A stretch of DNA of 64,000 nucleotides from Roseivivax sediminis (lineage in GTDB: Bacteria; Pseudomonadota; Alphaproteobacteria; Rhodobacterales; Rhodobacteraceae), in the NCBI RefSeq assembly GCF_900112685.1, contig NZ_FOMS01000009.1:7501-71500 (forward strand), written 5' to 3'. The notes beneath the pieces were generated by a model, which was not told where the DNA came from, ran no database searches, and worked only from the letters and a program-made list of their open reading frames with translations. The position numbers and the translations under genes are program-made. Below, piece by piece: positions 32,564 through 41,749 of this stretch (within the stretch, counting starts at the first letter, position 1; every line of letters starts with the position of its first letter).

Positions 32564-34240
32564 ATGGCACCCAAAAGCGACATCGAGATCGCGCGCGCTG
32601 CCTCCAAGCGGCCGATCCAGGAGATCGGCGAGAAGCTGGGAATCGGCAGCGACCACCTGCTGCCCTACGGCCACGACAAGGCGAAGGTGTCGCAGGACTT
32701 CATCAACGGGCTGGACGGGCGCCCGGACGGCAAGCTGATTCTGGTGACGGCGATCAACCCCACGCCCGCGGGCGAGGGCAAGACGACGACGACCGTCGGC
32801 CTCGGTGACGGGCTGAACGCGATCGGCAAGAACGCGGCGATCTGCATCCGCGAAGCCTCGCTCGGGCCGAATTTCGGGATGAAGGGCGGCGCCGCCGGCG
32901 GCGGCTACGCGCAGGTCGTGCCGATGGAGGACATGAACCTTCACTTCACCGGCGATTTCCATGCGATCACGTCGGCGCACAACCTCCTGTCGGCGATGAT
33001 CGACAACCACATCTACTGGGGCAACGCGGAGCAGATCGACATCCGCCGCGTGGTCTGGCGGCGCGTTCTGGACATGAACGACCGGGCGCTGCGGCAGGTG
33101 GTGACCTCGCTCGGCGGGGTGGCCAACGGCTTCCCGCGCGAGGCCGGCTTCGACATCACCGTCGCCTCCGAGGTCATGGCGATCCTGTGCCTCGCGAAGG
33201 ACCTGTCCGACCTGCAGGAGCGGCTCGGCGCGATGATCGTGGCCTACCGCCGGGACAAGACGCCGGTCTACGCCCGCGACATCAAGGCCGACGGCGCGAT
33301 GACGGTGCTCCTGCGCGAGGCGATGCAGCCCAACCTGGTGCAGACGCTGGAGAACAACCCCGCCTTCGTGCATGGCGGGCCGTTCGCCAATATCGCGCAC
33401 GGCTGCAACTCGGTCATCGCCACCCGGACCGCGCTGAAGCTGGCCGATTACGTGGTCACCGAAGCCGGCTTCGGCGCCGATCTAGGGGCCGAGAAGTTCA
33501 TGAACATCAAGTGCCGCAAGGCGGGCCTGTCGCCCGATTGCGTCGTGGTCGTCGCGACGGTGCGGGCGATGAAGATGAACGGCGGCGTCGCCAAGGCCGA
33601 CCTCGGGGCGGAGAACGTCGAGGCGGTCAAGGCAGGCTGCGCCAATCTCGGCCGTCACATCGAGAACGTGAAAGGCTTCGGCGTCCCGGTGGTGGTCGGT
33701 ATCAATCACTTCGCTGGCGACAGCGATGCCGAGGTCGCGGCGGTCAAGGACTACGTCTCCGGCCAGGGCGCCGAGGCGATCCTGTGCAAGCACTGGGCCG
33801 AAGGCTCGGCCGGCATGAAAGAGATGGCGACCCGCGTGGCCGAGATCGCCGATGGCGGCGAATCCGACTTCAGCACGCTCTACCCCGACGACATGCCGCT
33901 TCTGGAGAAGATCGAGACGGTGGCGAAGAAGATCTACCGCGCCGGCAGCGTCACCGTGGACAACAAGGTGCGCAGCCAGCTCAGGGAGTGGGAGGAGCAG
34001 GGCCACGGCAACCTGCCGGTCTGCATGGCCAAGACGCAGTATTCGTTCTCCACCGACCCGACGCGGCGCGGCGCGCCTGAGGGGTTCGACCTGCCGGTGC
34101 GCGAAGTGCGCCTGTCGGCGGGCGCGGGCTTCGTGGTCGCCATCTGCGGCGAGATCATGACCATGCCGGGCCTGCCCAAGGTGCCGTCGGCCGAAAACAT
34201 CCGGCTCAACGACGCGGGGGAGATCGAGGGCCTGTTCTGA
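32564..34240 (+). CDS. fhs: Formate-tetrahydrofolate ligase
   Basis: 558 residues, full length. The ATP-binding loop [11 protein letters not shown] is near 65-75, and [24 protein letters not shown] and FTGDFHAI blocks are diagnostic. It makes 10-formyl-THF from formate, ATP and THF, the entry of formate carbon into the C1 pool. Two near ATGs exist (32558, 32564); the second gives the better distance from AGGGAG. folD follows after 122 bases with a repeat copy in the gap. Confidence 0.97.
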   Translation: MAPKSDIEIARAASKRPIQEIGEKLGIGSDHLLPYGHDKAKVSQDFINGLDGRPDGKLILVTAINPTPAGEGKTTTTVGLGDGLNAIGKNAAICIREASLGPNFGMKGGAAGGGYAQVVPMEDMNLHFTGDFHAITSAHNLLSAMIDNHIYWGNAEQIDIRRVVWRRVLDMNDRALRQVVTSLGGVANGFPREAGFDITVASEVMAILCLAKDLSDLQERLGAMIVAYRRDKTPVYARDIKADGAMTVLLREAMQPNLVQTLENNPAFVHGGPFANIAHGCNSVIATRTALKLADYVVTEAGFGADLGAEKFMNIKCRKAGLSPDCVVVVATVRAMKMNGGVAKADLGAENVEAVKAGCANLGRHIENVKGFGVPVVVGINHFAGDSDAEVAAVKDYVSGQGAEAILCKHWAEGSAGMKEMATRVAEIADGGESDFSTLYPDDMPLLEKIETVAKKIYRAGSVTVDNKVRSQLREWEEQGHGNLPVCMAKTQYSFSTDPTRRGAPEGFDLPVREVRLSAGAGFVVAICGEIMTMPGLPKVPSAENIRLNDAGEIEGLF

Positions 34241-34286
34241 CGGGCGCGCCGCGGACGGGGCATCGAGCCCCGCCCGCGGCGGTCGG

Positions 34287-34345
34287 CACCCCCCGAAGGG
34301 GGTCGCCTCCTGCCTCCGGCGGGAGTATTTGCAACGAGAAGAAGG
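34287..34345 (+). repeat. Dispersed intergenic repeat, copy B
   Basis: Hairpin CCCCCC-GAA-GGGGGT followed by CCTCCGGCGGGAGTATTTGCAACGAGAAGAAG (given here as its joined elements CTCCGG, CGGGAGTATTT and GAGAAGAAG). It lies between fhs and folD in the direction of transcription. Confidence 0.7.
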
Positions 34346-34362
34346 TGAAGGGGACAGGCGCG

Positions 34363-35256
34363 ATGGCAGCGACGATACTGGACGGCAAGGCCTTTGCGGC
34401 CAAGGTGCGCGAGCGGGTGGCGGGGCATGTCGCCCGGCTGCGGCAGGATCACGGGATCACCCCCGGCCTCGCCGTGGTGCTGGTGGGCGAGGACCCGGCG
34501 AGCCAGGTCTATGTCCGGTCCAAGGGCAAGCAGACGGGCGAGGCGGGGATGAACTCCTACGAGCACCGGCTGGACGCGGATACCTCCGAGGCGGACCTGC
34601 TGGCGCTGATCGCGCAGCTGAATGCCGATCCGGAGGTGCACGGGATCCTCGTGCAGCTGCCGCTGCCGGATCACCTCGACAGCGATCTGGTGATCAACTC
34701 CATCGACCCGGCTAAGGATGTCGACGGCTTCCACATCTCGAATGTCGGGCTGCTGGGCACCGGGCAGAAATCCATGGTTCCCTGCACGCCGCTCGGCTGC
34801 CTGATGCTGCTGCGCGATCACCACGGGTCGCTGTCGGGCATGAACGCGGTGGTGCTGGGGCGGTCGAACATCGTCGGCAAGCCAATGGCGCAATTGCTGC
34901 TGGGCGACAGCTGCACGGTGACCATCGCGCATTCGCGCACCAAGGACCTGCCGGAGGTGTGCCGCCGCGCCGACATCCTCGTCGCCGCCGTTGGCCGGCC
35001 GGAGATGGTGCCGGGCGACTGGGTCAAGCCCGGCGCGACGGTGATCGACGTGGGCATCAACCGGATCGATGCGGGCGAGGGCAAGACCCGGCTCGTGGGC
35101 GATTGCGACTTCGCCAGTTGTTCGGAGGTCGCCGGTGCGATCACCCCGGTGCCGGGCGGGGTCGGCCCGATGACCATCGCCTGCCTTCTGGCCAACACCA
35201 CGACGGCCTGCTGCCGGGCGAACGGGCTGGAGGAGCCGGCGGACCTCACGGTCTGA
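34363..35256 (+). CDS. folD: FolD, methylene-THF dehydrogenase / methenyl-THF cyclohydrolase
   Basis: 297 residues, the normal size for the bifunctional enzyme. The catalytic Lys sits in YVRSKGKQ (Y-x3-K), with [15 protein letters not shown] and the nucleotide-binding [11 protein letters not shown] all present. It interconverts 10-formyl-THF and 5,10-methylene-THF, directly downstream of the Fhs reaction. GTG at 34345 is in frame, but the ATG at 34363 with GGGGA upstream is preferred. Confidence 0.97.
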   Translation: MAATILDGKAFAAKVRERVAGHVARLRQDHGITPGLAVVLVGEDPASQVYVRSKGKQTGEAGMNSYEHRLDADTSEADLLALIAQLNADPEVHGILVQLPLPDHLDSDLVINSIDPAKDVDGFHISNVGLLGTGQKSMVPCTPLGCLMLLRDHHGSLSGMNAVVLGRSNIVGKPMAQLLLGDSCTVTIAHSRTKDLPEVCRRADILVAAVGRPEMVPGDWVKPGATVIDVGINRIDAGEGKTRLVGDCDFASCSEVAGAITPVPGGVGPMTIACLLANTTTACCRANGLEEPADLTV

Positions 35257-35407
35257 GCGGGGATGGCGGCAGCGGCTCGGGCAATGGACCTCGTTTCGGG
35301 CCGGGCGTCTTGTCGCAATGCGGCGCGGGACTGCCCGCGTGCCGAGGCGTCAAGAGGAGACGGCGGCGCCATGCCGCTGCCATTCATAGGCCTGCCGGAG
35401 CGCCCGA

Positions 35408-35767
35408 ATGCCCGTGACACCGATCCTGCGCATGTTCGATATCGCCGCGACGCGCGACTTCTACCTCGGCTTTCTCGGCTTCGAGCAGCGGTTCGAGCAC
35501 CGCTTCGCCCCCGACCTGCCGCTCTACATGGGCGTCATTCGCGGCGGCGCCGAGCTGCACCTGTCGCAGCACCACGGCGATTGCTGCCCCGGCGCGCGCG
35601 TGCGGATCGCCGAGCCGGACCTCCTGGCGTTCCAGCGCCGCCTGGCCGCGTCCGGTTACGGCTTCGGGCGCCCCGGCGTGCCGGTGCGCCAGCCCTGGGG
35701 CGACATGGAGATGACCGTGACCGATCCCGCCGGCAACCGGCTCACCTTCTGGCAGGCGGTGGGCTGA
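35408..35767 (+). CDS. Glyoxalase/bleomycin-resistance (VOC) superfamily protein
   Basis: 119 residues forming one VOC unit: FDIAATRDFYLGFLGF at the start, MGVIRGGAELHLSQHHG in the middle and MEMTVTDPAGNRLTFWQ at the end, with putative metal ligands His/Glu. Members include metal-dependent dioxygenases and resistance proteins; the substrate is not predictable. GGAG lies 8 bases before the ATG. It converges with phnM with a 6-base gap. Confidence 0.83.
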   Translation: MPVTPILRMFDIAATRDFYLGFLGFEQRFEHRFAPDLPLYMGVIRGGAELHLSQHHGDCCPGARVRIAEPDLLAFQRRLAASGYGFGRPGVPVRQPWGDMEMTVTDPAGNRLTFWQAVG

Positions 35768-35773
35768 GGCGCC

Positions 35774-36916
35774 TCAGCCGACCTGCCGGCCCTGGCTCCA
35801 GACGCCGTGGACGACGGGCGTGCCGTCCACATGCGCCACGCGCACCACGTCGGCGCGCAACCCTTCGGCGATGCGGCCCCGATCGGTCAGGCCCGTCGCT
35901 GCCGCCGGCGCGGCCGTGACCGTGCGGATCGCCCGCGGCAGGTCGTCCCAGACCGTGCCGAGCCGGAACGCCCCCAGCATCAGCGAGGACGGGATGTAGT
36001 CCGACGACAGGATGTTCAGCCGGTCCGCCTTGGCCAGCCGCTCCGCTGCGACGTTGCCGGAATGCGATCCGCCACGGATGAGGTTGGGCGCCCCCATCAT
36101 TACCGCGATGTCGCTGGCGTGGCAGGCCTCGGCCGCCTCTTCGGTGGTGGGAAATTCGGCCAGGCGCACGCCGTGACCGCGGCTCACCTCCACCTGATCC
36201 GCGGTGGTGTCGTCGTGGCTCGCCAGCACCGCGCCGAGTCGCCCGGCCGCTTCGACTGCACCCGCTTCGTGCGCCGCGCCGACCTTCTCCTGCAGCGCCT
36301 TGAGCTGCGCGACATGCCGCTGGAAGCCGGCCTCGTCGACGCCGTGCTTACCCATCACGTAGGCCCGCAGCTTGGAGATGTCGCGAAACTGCCGCTGGCC
36401 CGGCGTGTGGTCCATGATCGACAGGATGCCGACCCGGTCCTCGGGCCCGAATTCGCCGAGTTCTTCAAGCAGCGTCTCCGAGCAGACCTCTGCGCGCAGG
36501 TGCAGGAAATGGCTGATCCGCAGCGCGCCCTTGGCCCGCAGGCCGAACATCTCGCGCGACAGCGCGCGGGCGTACTTGCCGTATTCCGTCTCCGCCTCCT
36601 GCACGATGGAGCCGACGCGCATGGCGTCGAAGACCGTGGTGATCCCGGCGCTGGCGAGCTCCCCGTCATGGGCGAGGATGGCTGTCATGTGTGGCCAGGC
36701 GACGCCCGGGCGCGGCTCGATATGCCGCTCGAGGTTGTCGGTGTGCAGCTCGATCAGGCCGGGGATCAGGTGATCGCCGCCGCAATTGACGGCACCGGGC
36801 GCGGTGCTGGCGCCCTTCGCGATCTCCGCGATCCGGCCGTCCTTCAGGACCAGCGTGCCGGTCACGACCTCGTCCTCGCGCACGATCCGCGCGTTCGTCA
36901 GAATGGTCTCGTTCAT
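35774..36916 (-). CDS. phnM: PhnM, RPnTP diphosphatase of C-P lyase pathway
   Basis: 380 residues of the amidohydrolase superfamily. LIPGLIELHTDNLERH carries the metal-binding HxD-type pair, and later ILSIMDHTPGQRQF and SHDDTT are typical PhnM blocks. It removes pyrophosphate from alpha-D-ribose 1-methylphosphonate 5-triphosphate to give the substrate of PhnJ. It is split from the phnGHIJKLN operon by the opposite-strand DUF1045 gene. Confidence 0.95.
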   Translation of the reverse strand: MNETILTNARIVREDEVVTGTLVLKDGRIAEIAKGASTAPGAVNCGGDHLIPGLIELHTDNLERHIEPRPGVAWPHMTAILAHDGELASAGITTVFDAMRVGSIVQEAETEYGKYARALSREMFGLRAKGALRISHFLHLRAEVCSETLLEELGEFGPEDRVGILSIMDHTPGQRQFRDISKLRAYVMGKHGVDEAGFQRHVAQLKALQEKVGAAHEAGAVEAAGRLGAVLASHDDTTADQVEVSRGHGVRLAEFPTTEEAAEACHASDIAVMMGAPNLIRGGSHSGNVAAERLAKADRLNILSSDYIPSSLMLGAFRLGTVWDDLPRAIRTVTAAPAAATGLTDRGRIAEGLRADVVRVAHVDGTPVVHGVWSQGRQVG

Positions 36917-36952
36917 CTTGCCCTCGCTTGCCGCGCCTGCTTCAAGGTCGTG

Positions 36953-36964
36953 ACATCCGGATGT
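36953..36964. promoter_or_regulatory. Palindrome between divergent phnM and DUF1045 gene
   Basis: ACATCCGGATGT, a perfect 12-bp palindrome inside a pair of GTGACAT direct repeats with 13-base period (36950-36969). It lies in the 74-base divergent gap, so it could control both genes. The period is not that of a Pho box (11). Confidence 0.45.
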
Positions 36965-36990
36965 GACATTTGCGCGTTAGGCCAGAGCCC

Positions 36991-37680
36991 GTGACCGACT
37001 ACAAGCGCTACGCTCTCTACCATGCCCCGGAAACCGGGGCGTTCGCCGACACGCTGTCGCGCTGGCTCGGCTGGGATTCCGCGGCCGCGGCGCCGCGCGA
37101 TCACCCCGACGTGCCCGGCCTGCCACGGCCCGTGGCGGAAATCACCGCACGGCCGCGCAAGTACGGGGTTCACGCCACGCTGAAACCCCCGTTTCGCCTG
37201 GCGGAAGGATCGACGCCCGAGGCGCTCGCCGCCGAGGTGGAGGCTCTGGCGGCGGAGCGCGCCCCGGTGAGGCTGCCGGGTCTGCGGCTGGCGCGGATCG
37301 GCCCCTTCCTCGCCCTCGTGCCGGACGGGGAGACGGCCGCGCTCGACGCTCTGGCAGGGGCCTGCGTGCGCGACCTCGACCGCCACCGGGCCCTTCTCAC
37401 GGACGAAGAGCTGGCCCGCCGCCGCGCCGGACGGCTCAGCGACCGGCAGGAGGCGCTGCTGGCAGAGTTCGGCTACCCTTACGTGATGGAGGAATTCCGC
37501 TTCCACATCACCCTGACGGGTCCGCTGCCGCCCGAGGAGCTTGCCGCGACCGAGGCCGCGCTCGGCGCCTGGTTCGCGCCGCTCCTGCCGGCGCCCTACC
37601 GGATCGCATCGCTCTGCCTTTTCGGCGAGGCGCCGGACGGCATGTTCCATCTGGTACACCGCTACGCCCTCACCGGCTGA
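36991..37680 (+). CDS. DUF1045 phosphonate-operon protein, 2H phosphoesterase type
   Basis: 229 residues from a GTG start (a TTG at 36970 adds 7 residues). Two H-x-T motifs, HATLKPPF (about 60) and HITLTGPL (about 172), are the signature of 2H phosphoesterases, which open cyclic phosphates. The family is regularly linked to C-P lyase genes. PhnP, the usual cyclic ribose phosphodiesterase, is not in this window, so this protein may do that step; this is inference. Its last 19 bases overlap the end of phnN on the other strand. Confidence 0.85.
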   Translation: MTDYKRYALYHAPETGAFADTLSRWLGWDSAAAAPRDHPDVPGLPRPVAEITARPRKYGVHATLKPPFRLAEGSTPEALAAEVEALAAERAPVRLPGLRLARIGPFLALVPDGETAALDALAGACVRDLDRHRALLTDEELARRRAGRLSDRQEALLAEFGYPYVMEEFRFHITLTGPLPPEELAATEAALGAWFAPLLPAPYRIASLCLFGEAPDGMFHLVHRYALTG

Positions 37681-38204
37681 AGCGCGGCGAGCATCGCCTC
37701 CACGGCGGGGCCCAGCGCGCCGCCGTTGTCGATCTCGGTCACCGGTAGCCCCTCGGGCAGAGGCGGCACGGCCCGGTCCACGCGCGCGGCGATCTCATCG
37801 GCGCTCTCGCGCCCGCGTTCGGAAAGCCGCGCCGCAAGCACCTCGCGCGGCGCGGTCACGAGGATCACCCGCAGGTCCGCGAACGCCTCCGCCGCCGCGC
37901 CGAGCATGGCGCGCGAGCCGTTGAACACCACGTCGCGGCCTTCGGCCTGCGCCTCCCGCGCCGCCTCGGGGATGGCGTAGCTGAGGCCGTGCGCCTGCCA
38001 GGTCAGCGCGAAGTCTCCGGCCGCGTCCCGCCGGGCGAACTCCGTCGCGCTCACGCCTTCGAAATCCTCACCGCCCGCCTCCGCGCCGCGCGTGATGACC
38101 CGGCGCACGAGGTAGAGATCCGGCCGCCGCGCCAGCGCCGCCTGCAAAAGCGTGTCCTTGCCCGCGCCCGAGGGGCCGACGACGGCAAAGGCCCGTCCGC
38201 TCAT
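37662..38204 (-). CDS. phnN: PhnN, ribose 1,5-bisphosphate phosphokinase
   Basis: 180 residues, guanylate-kinase-like P-loop kinase with Walker A GPSGAGKDT at 8-16. It makes PRPP from ribose 1,5-bisphosphate at the end of the C-P lyase pathway. Its ATG overlaps the phnL stop by 4 bases (ATGA). It is the last gene of the phnG-to-N operon and converges with the DUF1045 gene with 19 bases of overlap. Confidence 0.93.
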   Translation of the reverse strand: MSGRAFAVVGPSGAGKDTLLQAALARRPDLYLVRRVITRGAEAGGEDFEGVSATEFARRDAAGDFALTWQAHGLSYAIPEAAREAQAEGRDVVFNGSRAMLGAAAEAFADLRVILVTAPREVLAARLSERGRESADEIAARVDRAVPPLPEGLPVTEIDNGGALGPAVEAMLAALQPVRA

Positions 38205-38884
38205 GCCGCCTGCCCCGGCGTGAAGGCGGTCACGTCGACCTCCCGGTCGGCCACCGCCGCGCGCGCCTCGAGATCGTGGAAGATCCCGACGATCGCCGCG
38301 CCGCGCGCCTTCGCCTCGCCGATCAGATCGAGCACGATCCCCCGGTTCACGGCATCGAGGCTCGCCGTCGGCTCGTCCAGCAGGAGCGCGGGGTAGTCGT
38401 GCGCAAAGCCCCGCGCGATGTTCACGCGCTGCTGCTCCCCGCCCGAGAAGGTCGTCGGCGACAGGCCCCAGAGCGCCTCCGGTACGTTCAGCCGCGACAG
38501 GAGCGCCGCCGCCCGCTCCCCCGCAGCCTCGCGCGCCATCCCGAGCGCGAGGCACGGCTCGGCCACCACGTCGAGCGTCGGCACCCGCGGCACCACGCGC
38601 AGGAACTGGCTGACATAGCCCAAAGTCTCGCGCCGCAGCCGGATGATCTCGCGCGGCGCGGCCCCCGCCAGGTCGACGCCGCCCACGACGATGGACCCCG
38701 ACGCCGCCCGGTAATTGCCGTAGATCATCCGCATCAGCGTCGACTTGCCCGCACCCGACGCACCGGTCAACGCCACGCATTCACCCGGCGCCACCGACAG
38801 CGCCGCGCCATCCATCACCCGGATCACCGCCCCGCCCTGATTGTGAAGCGTGAACGTCTTCGCCACGTCCCTCAATTCGATCAT
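38201..38884 (-). CDS. phnL: PhnL, ABC-type ATPase of C-P lyase system
   Basis: 227 residues, ABC ATPase with Walker [10 protein letters not shown], signature FSGGEQQRVN and Walker B ALLLDEP. PhnL is not a transporter subunit; it associates with the C-P lyase machinery, its exact role being less defined than that of PhnK. It follows phnK after 80 bases that contain repeat copy C, and overlaps phnN. Confidence 0.94.
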   Translation of the reverse strand: MIELRDVAKTFTLHNQGGAVIRVMDGAALSVAPGECVALTGASGAGKSTLMRMIYGNYRAASGSIVVGGVDLAGAAPREIIRLRRETLGYVSQFLRVVPRVPTLDVVAEPCLALGMAREAAGERAAALLSRLNVPEALWGLSPTTFSGGEQQRVNIARGFAHDYPALLLDEPTASLDAVNRGIVLDLIGEAKARGAAIVGIFHDLEARAAVADREVDVTAFTPGQAA

Positions 38885-38900
38885 CTCGCCACTACTCCCG

Positions 38901-38957
38901 CGCCCCTGCTTCTTTGGGCTTCAAAATACTCCGGGGGTGTGGGGGCAGCGCCCCCAC
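38901..38957 (-). repeat. Dispersed intergenic repeat, copy C
   Basis: Minus strand: GTGGGGGCGCTGCCCCCAC hairpin, CCCCCGGAGTATTTTGAAG, CCCAAAGAAGCAGGGGCG. It is almost the same as copy A (differences mainly in the loop and the six bases after TATTT). It sits inside the phn operon between phnK and phnL. Confidence 0.8.
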
Positions 38958-38964
38958 GACGCCT

Positions 38965-39735
38965 TCACACCTGCAACACGCTCGACACCAGAAGCTGCGT
39001 GTACCCGTGCTGCGGATCGTCGAGCACCTGGTCGGTCAGCCCCGCCTCCACGACGCGCCCGCCCTGCATCACCATCAGCCGGTCCGCCAGCAGTCGCACC
39101 ACCGCGAGGTCGTGCGTGACCACGATCGCCGACAGCCCCATCTCGCGCACCAGCCCGCGCAGCAGGTCCAGAAGCCGCGCCTGCACGCTGACGTCGAGCC
39201 CCCCGGTTGGCTCGTCCATGAATACCAGCCGCGGCCCGGTGACGAGGTTGCGCGCGATCTGCAGCCGCTGCTGCATCCCGCCCGAGAAATCCCGCGGCCG
39301 GTCGTCGATCCGGTCCGCCGCGATCTCGACCCGGCCCAGCCAGTCGAGCGCCTGGGTGCGGATCTCGCCGTAATGCCGGGCGCCCACGGCCATCAGCCGC
39401 TCGCCCACGTTGCCGCCGGCGCTCACGCCCATACGCAGCCCGTCGCGCGGCGTCTGGTGCACGAAGGCCCAGTCGGTCCGCCCCAGCATCCGCCGCTCGG
39501 GCTCTGACATCGTCACCGTGTCGACCGGGCCGCGATCGCGGGTGTCGAAGATCACCTCGCCCCTGTCGGGCGCAAGGTCACCGGCAAGGCAACTCAACAG
39601 CGTCGACTTGCCCGACCCGCTCTCGCCGACGATGCCCATGACCTCGCCCGGCCAGAGGTCGAAGGACACGTCGGTGCAGCCGATCCGCGCTCCGTAGCGC
39701 TTTTCCAGGCCGCGCACGTCCAGAAGCGGGGTCAT
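38965..39735 (-). CDS. phnK: PhnK, ABC-type ATPase of C-P lyase core complex
   Basis: 256 residues with Walker A GESGSGKST, signature FSGGMQQRLQ and Walker B LVFMDEPTGGLD. PhnK docks on the PhnGHIJ core and powers its remodelling. The ATG overlaps the phnJ stop by 4 bases. The phrase VHQTPRDGLRM is a typical PhnK segment that separates it from dipeptide-transport ATPases. Confidence 0.95.
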   Translation of the reverse strand: MTPLLDVRGLEKRYGARIGCTDVSFDLWPGEVMGIVGESGSGKSTLLSCLAGDLAPDRGEVIFDTRDRGPVDTVTMSEPERRMLGRTDWAFVHQTPRDGLRMGVSAGGNVGERLMAVGARHYGEIRTQALDWLGRVEIAADRIDDRPRDFSGGMQQRLQIARNLVTGPRLVFMDEPTGGLDVSVQARLLDLLRGLVREMGLSAIVVTHDLAVVRLLADRLMVMQGGRVVEAGLTDQVLDDPQHGYTQLLVSSVLQV

Positions 39736-40661
39736 CGCGCCTCCTCCCCGGCTGCCTGCCGGGTGCCGCAGTAATCGGTGTCCGAACACACGTACATCCG
39801 CGTGCCCGCATCGTCGGTGATCACCTCGTCGAGATAGCTGTCCTCAGCTCCGCATAGGGCGCAGGCCTGGTCCGCCTTCGAGGCCTCGAACGGGTGATCC
39901 TCGAAATCGAGGCTGACCACCCGCGTATGCGGCGGGATCGCGTAGATCCGCTGCTCGCGGCCAGCGCCGAACAGCTGCAGCGCCGCCATCTCCATCTTCG
40001 GGTTGTCGAATTTCGGGATCGGCGAGGGATCCATGACGTAACGCCCCTCCACCTTCACCGGGTAGGCGTAGGAGGTGGCGATATGCCCGTGCCGCGCGAT
40101 GTCCTCGTAGAGCTTGACGTGCATCAGCCCGTATTCCTCCAGCGCGTGCATCTTGCGCGTCTCGGTCTCGCGGGGCTCGAGAAACCTCATCGGTTCGGGG
40201 ATCGGCACCTGGTAGACGAGGATCTGGTCTTCTCTGAGCGGCGTCTCCGGGATCCGGTGGCGGGTCTGGATGACCGTCGCCTCCGCCGTCCGCTCGGTCA
40301 CGGCCACATCGGCGGTCCGCTGGAAGAAGCGGCGGATCGACACCGCGTTGGTGGTGTCGTCGGCGCCCTGGTCGATGACCTTCAGCGTATCGTCGGGCCG
40401 AAGGCAGGCGGCGGTGAGCTGCACGCCCCCGGTGCCCCAGCCGTAAGGCATCGGCATCTCCCGGCTGGCAAAGGGCACCTGGTAGCCCGGAATCGCCACC
40501 GCCTTGAGGAGCGCGCGGCGGATCATCCGCTTGGTCTCCTCGTCGAGATAGGCAAAGTTGTAGGCCTCGGCCTGCCCGTCCATCATCGCGCTCGATCCTT
40601 CCGTTGTCCCGGCCGGGCCAGCGACGACGCCGGCCACGGCGGAGGAGCTGCCCCCGCTCAT
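39732..40661 (-). CDS. phnJ: PhnJ, radical-SAM C-P lyase
   Basis: 309 residues. Four cysteines near the C-terminus (267, 270, 292, 298) have the same spacing as the E. coli PhnJ cluster residues (3, 22, 6) and bind the 4Fe-4S cluster and drive catalysis. PhnJ breaks the carbon-phosphorus bond of ribose 1-alkylphosphonate 5-phosphate, releasing the alkane. About 25 extra residues precede the conserved start (AYNFAYLDEETKR). The ATG overlaps phnI by 4 bases. Confidence 0.97.
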   Translation of the reverse strand: MSGGSSSAVAGVVAGPAGTTEGSSAMMDGQAEAYNFAYLDEETKRMIRRALLKAVAIPGYQVPFASREMPMPYGWGTGGVQLTAACLRPDDTLKVIDQGADDTTNAVSIRRFFQRTADVAVTERTAEATVIQTRHRIPETPLREDQILVYQVPIPEPMRFLEPRETETRKMHALEEYGLMHVKLYEDIARHGHIATSYAYPVKVEGRYVMDPSPIPKFDNPKMEMAALQLFGAGREQRIYAIPPHTRVVSLDFEDHPFEASKADQACALCGAEDSYLDEVITDDAGTRMYVCSDTDYCGTRQAAGEEAR

Positions 40662-41749
40662 TCCGCCGCCTCCGCATGGGCGTCCGCTGCACCCGCCTCG
40701 CGCCGCAGCTTGCGCACGAGCTCCAGCTCAGACTGGAAATCGACGTAATGCGGCAGCTTGATATGCTCGAGGAACCCGGTCGCCTGGATGTTGTCGGCAT
40801 GGCTCAGCACGAACTCGGCGTCCTGCGCCGGCGCGCCGACATTCTCCTCGCCCAGCTCCTCCCAGCGCAGCGCACGATCGCACAGCGCCATGGAGATCGC
40901 CTTGCGCTCGGTCTGCCCGAACACCAGCCCGTAGCCGCGGGTGAACTGCGCCGGTTCGGTCTTCGAGCCGGCGAACTGGTTCACGCTTTCGCATTCGGTC
41001 AGCACCACCTCGCCGATCTCGATGGCAAAGCCGAGCTCGGGCACCTCCATCTCGACCGGCACCGCGCCGATGCGCAGCTCGCCCACGAAGGGGTGGTTGC
41101 GCCCGTAGCCGCGCTGCGTCGAATAGGCCATGCCAAGCACGAAACCCTCGTCGCCGCGGGTCAGCGCCTGCAGCCGCAGCGCCCGGTCCGCCGGGTAGGC
41201 CATCGGCGCGCGGGTCATGTCGGGCGGCTCCGCGTCGCTATCCGCCTCCGCCTCGATCAGCCCGTCGCGGCCGAGATACTCGGTGATCCTCGGCTTCGGC
41301 ACCATGTCGGCCTCGTCCGTCTCGGCCTCCGGCACCTCGGCGCCGGCCTCCAGCAGGAAGTCGAGCAGCCGGTGGGTATAGTCGAAGGTCGGCCCCAGCA
41401 CCTGCCCGCCCGGCGCGTCCTTGAAAGTCGCGCTGATCCGCCGGTCGCAGCGCATCGCGCCGGTGTCGACGGGCCGCGAGGCGCCGATGCGCGGCAGCGT
41501 CGTGCGATAGGCCCGGATCAGGAATATCGCCTCGATCAGGTCGCCCCGCGCCTGCTTGATCGCCAGCGCCGCGAGGTCCGGATCGTAGAGCGAGCCCTCC
41601 GCCATCACCCGGTTCACCGCCAGCGCCATCTGCTCGCGGATCTGCGCCACGCTCAGCTCCGCCACGTCCCGGTCGCCGCGCCGTTCCTCGGCGAGCCAGC
41701 CATGGGCGTTGTCGATGGCGCGCTCGCCGCCTTTCACCGCCACGTACAT
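40658..41749 (-). CDS. phnI: PhnI, C-P lyase core subunit (nucleosidase)
   Basis: 363 residues, full PhnI length, starting MYVAVKGGERAI. In complex with PhnG, H and L it exchanges the adenine of ATP for the phosphonate to give ribose 1-phosphonate 5-triphosphate. Blocks such as TECESVNQFAGSKTEP and RGYGLVFGQTERKA are family-specific. The ATG overlaps the phnH stop by one base. Confidence 0.96.
   Translation of the reverse strand: MYVAVKGGERAIDNAHGWLAEERRGDRDVAELSVAQIREQMALAVNRVMAEGSLYDPDLAALAIKQARGDLIEAIFLIRAYRTTLPRIGASRPVDTGAMRCDRRISATFKDAPGGQVLGPTFDYTHRLLDFLLEAGAEVPEAETDEADMVPKPRITEYLGRDGLIEAEADSDAEPPDMTRAPMAYPADRALRLQALTRGDEGFVLGMAYSTQRGYGRNHPFVGELRIGAVPVEMEVPELGFAIEIGEVVLTECESVNQFAGSKTEPAQFTRGYGLVFGQTERKAISMALCDRALRWEELGEENVGAPAQDAEFVLSHADNIQATGFLEHIKLPHYVDFQSELELVRKLRREAGAADAHAEAAE

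Noticed and set aside
36950-36969. Pho box before phnM
   Set aside because: The GTGACAT repeats are 13 bases apart, not 11, and the block is dominated by a palindrome.
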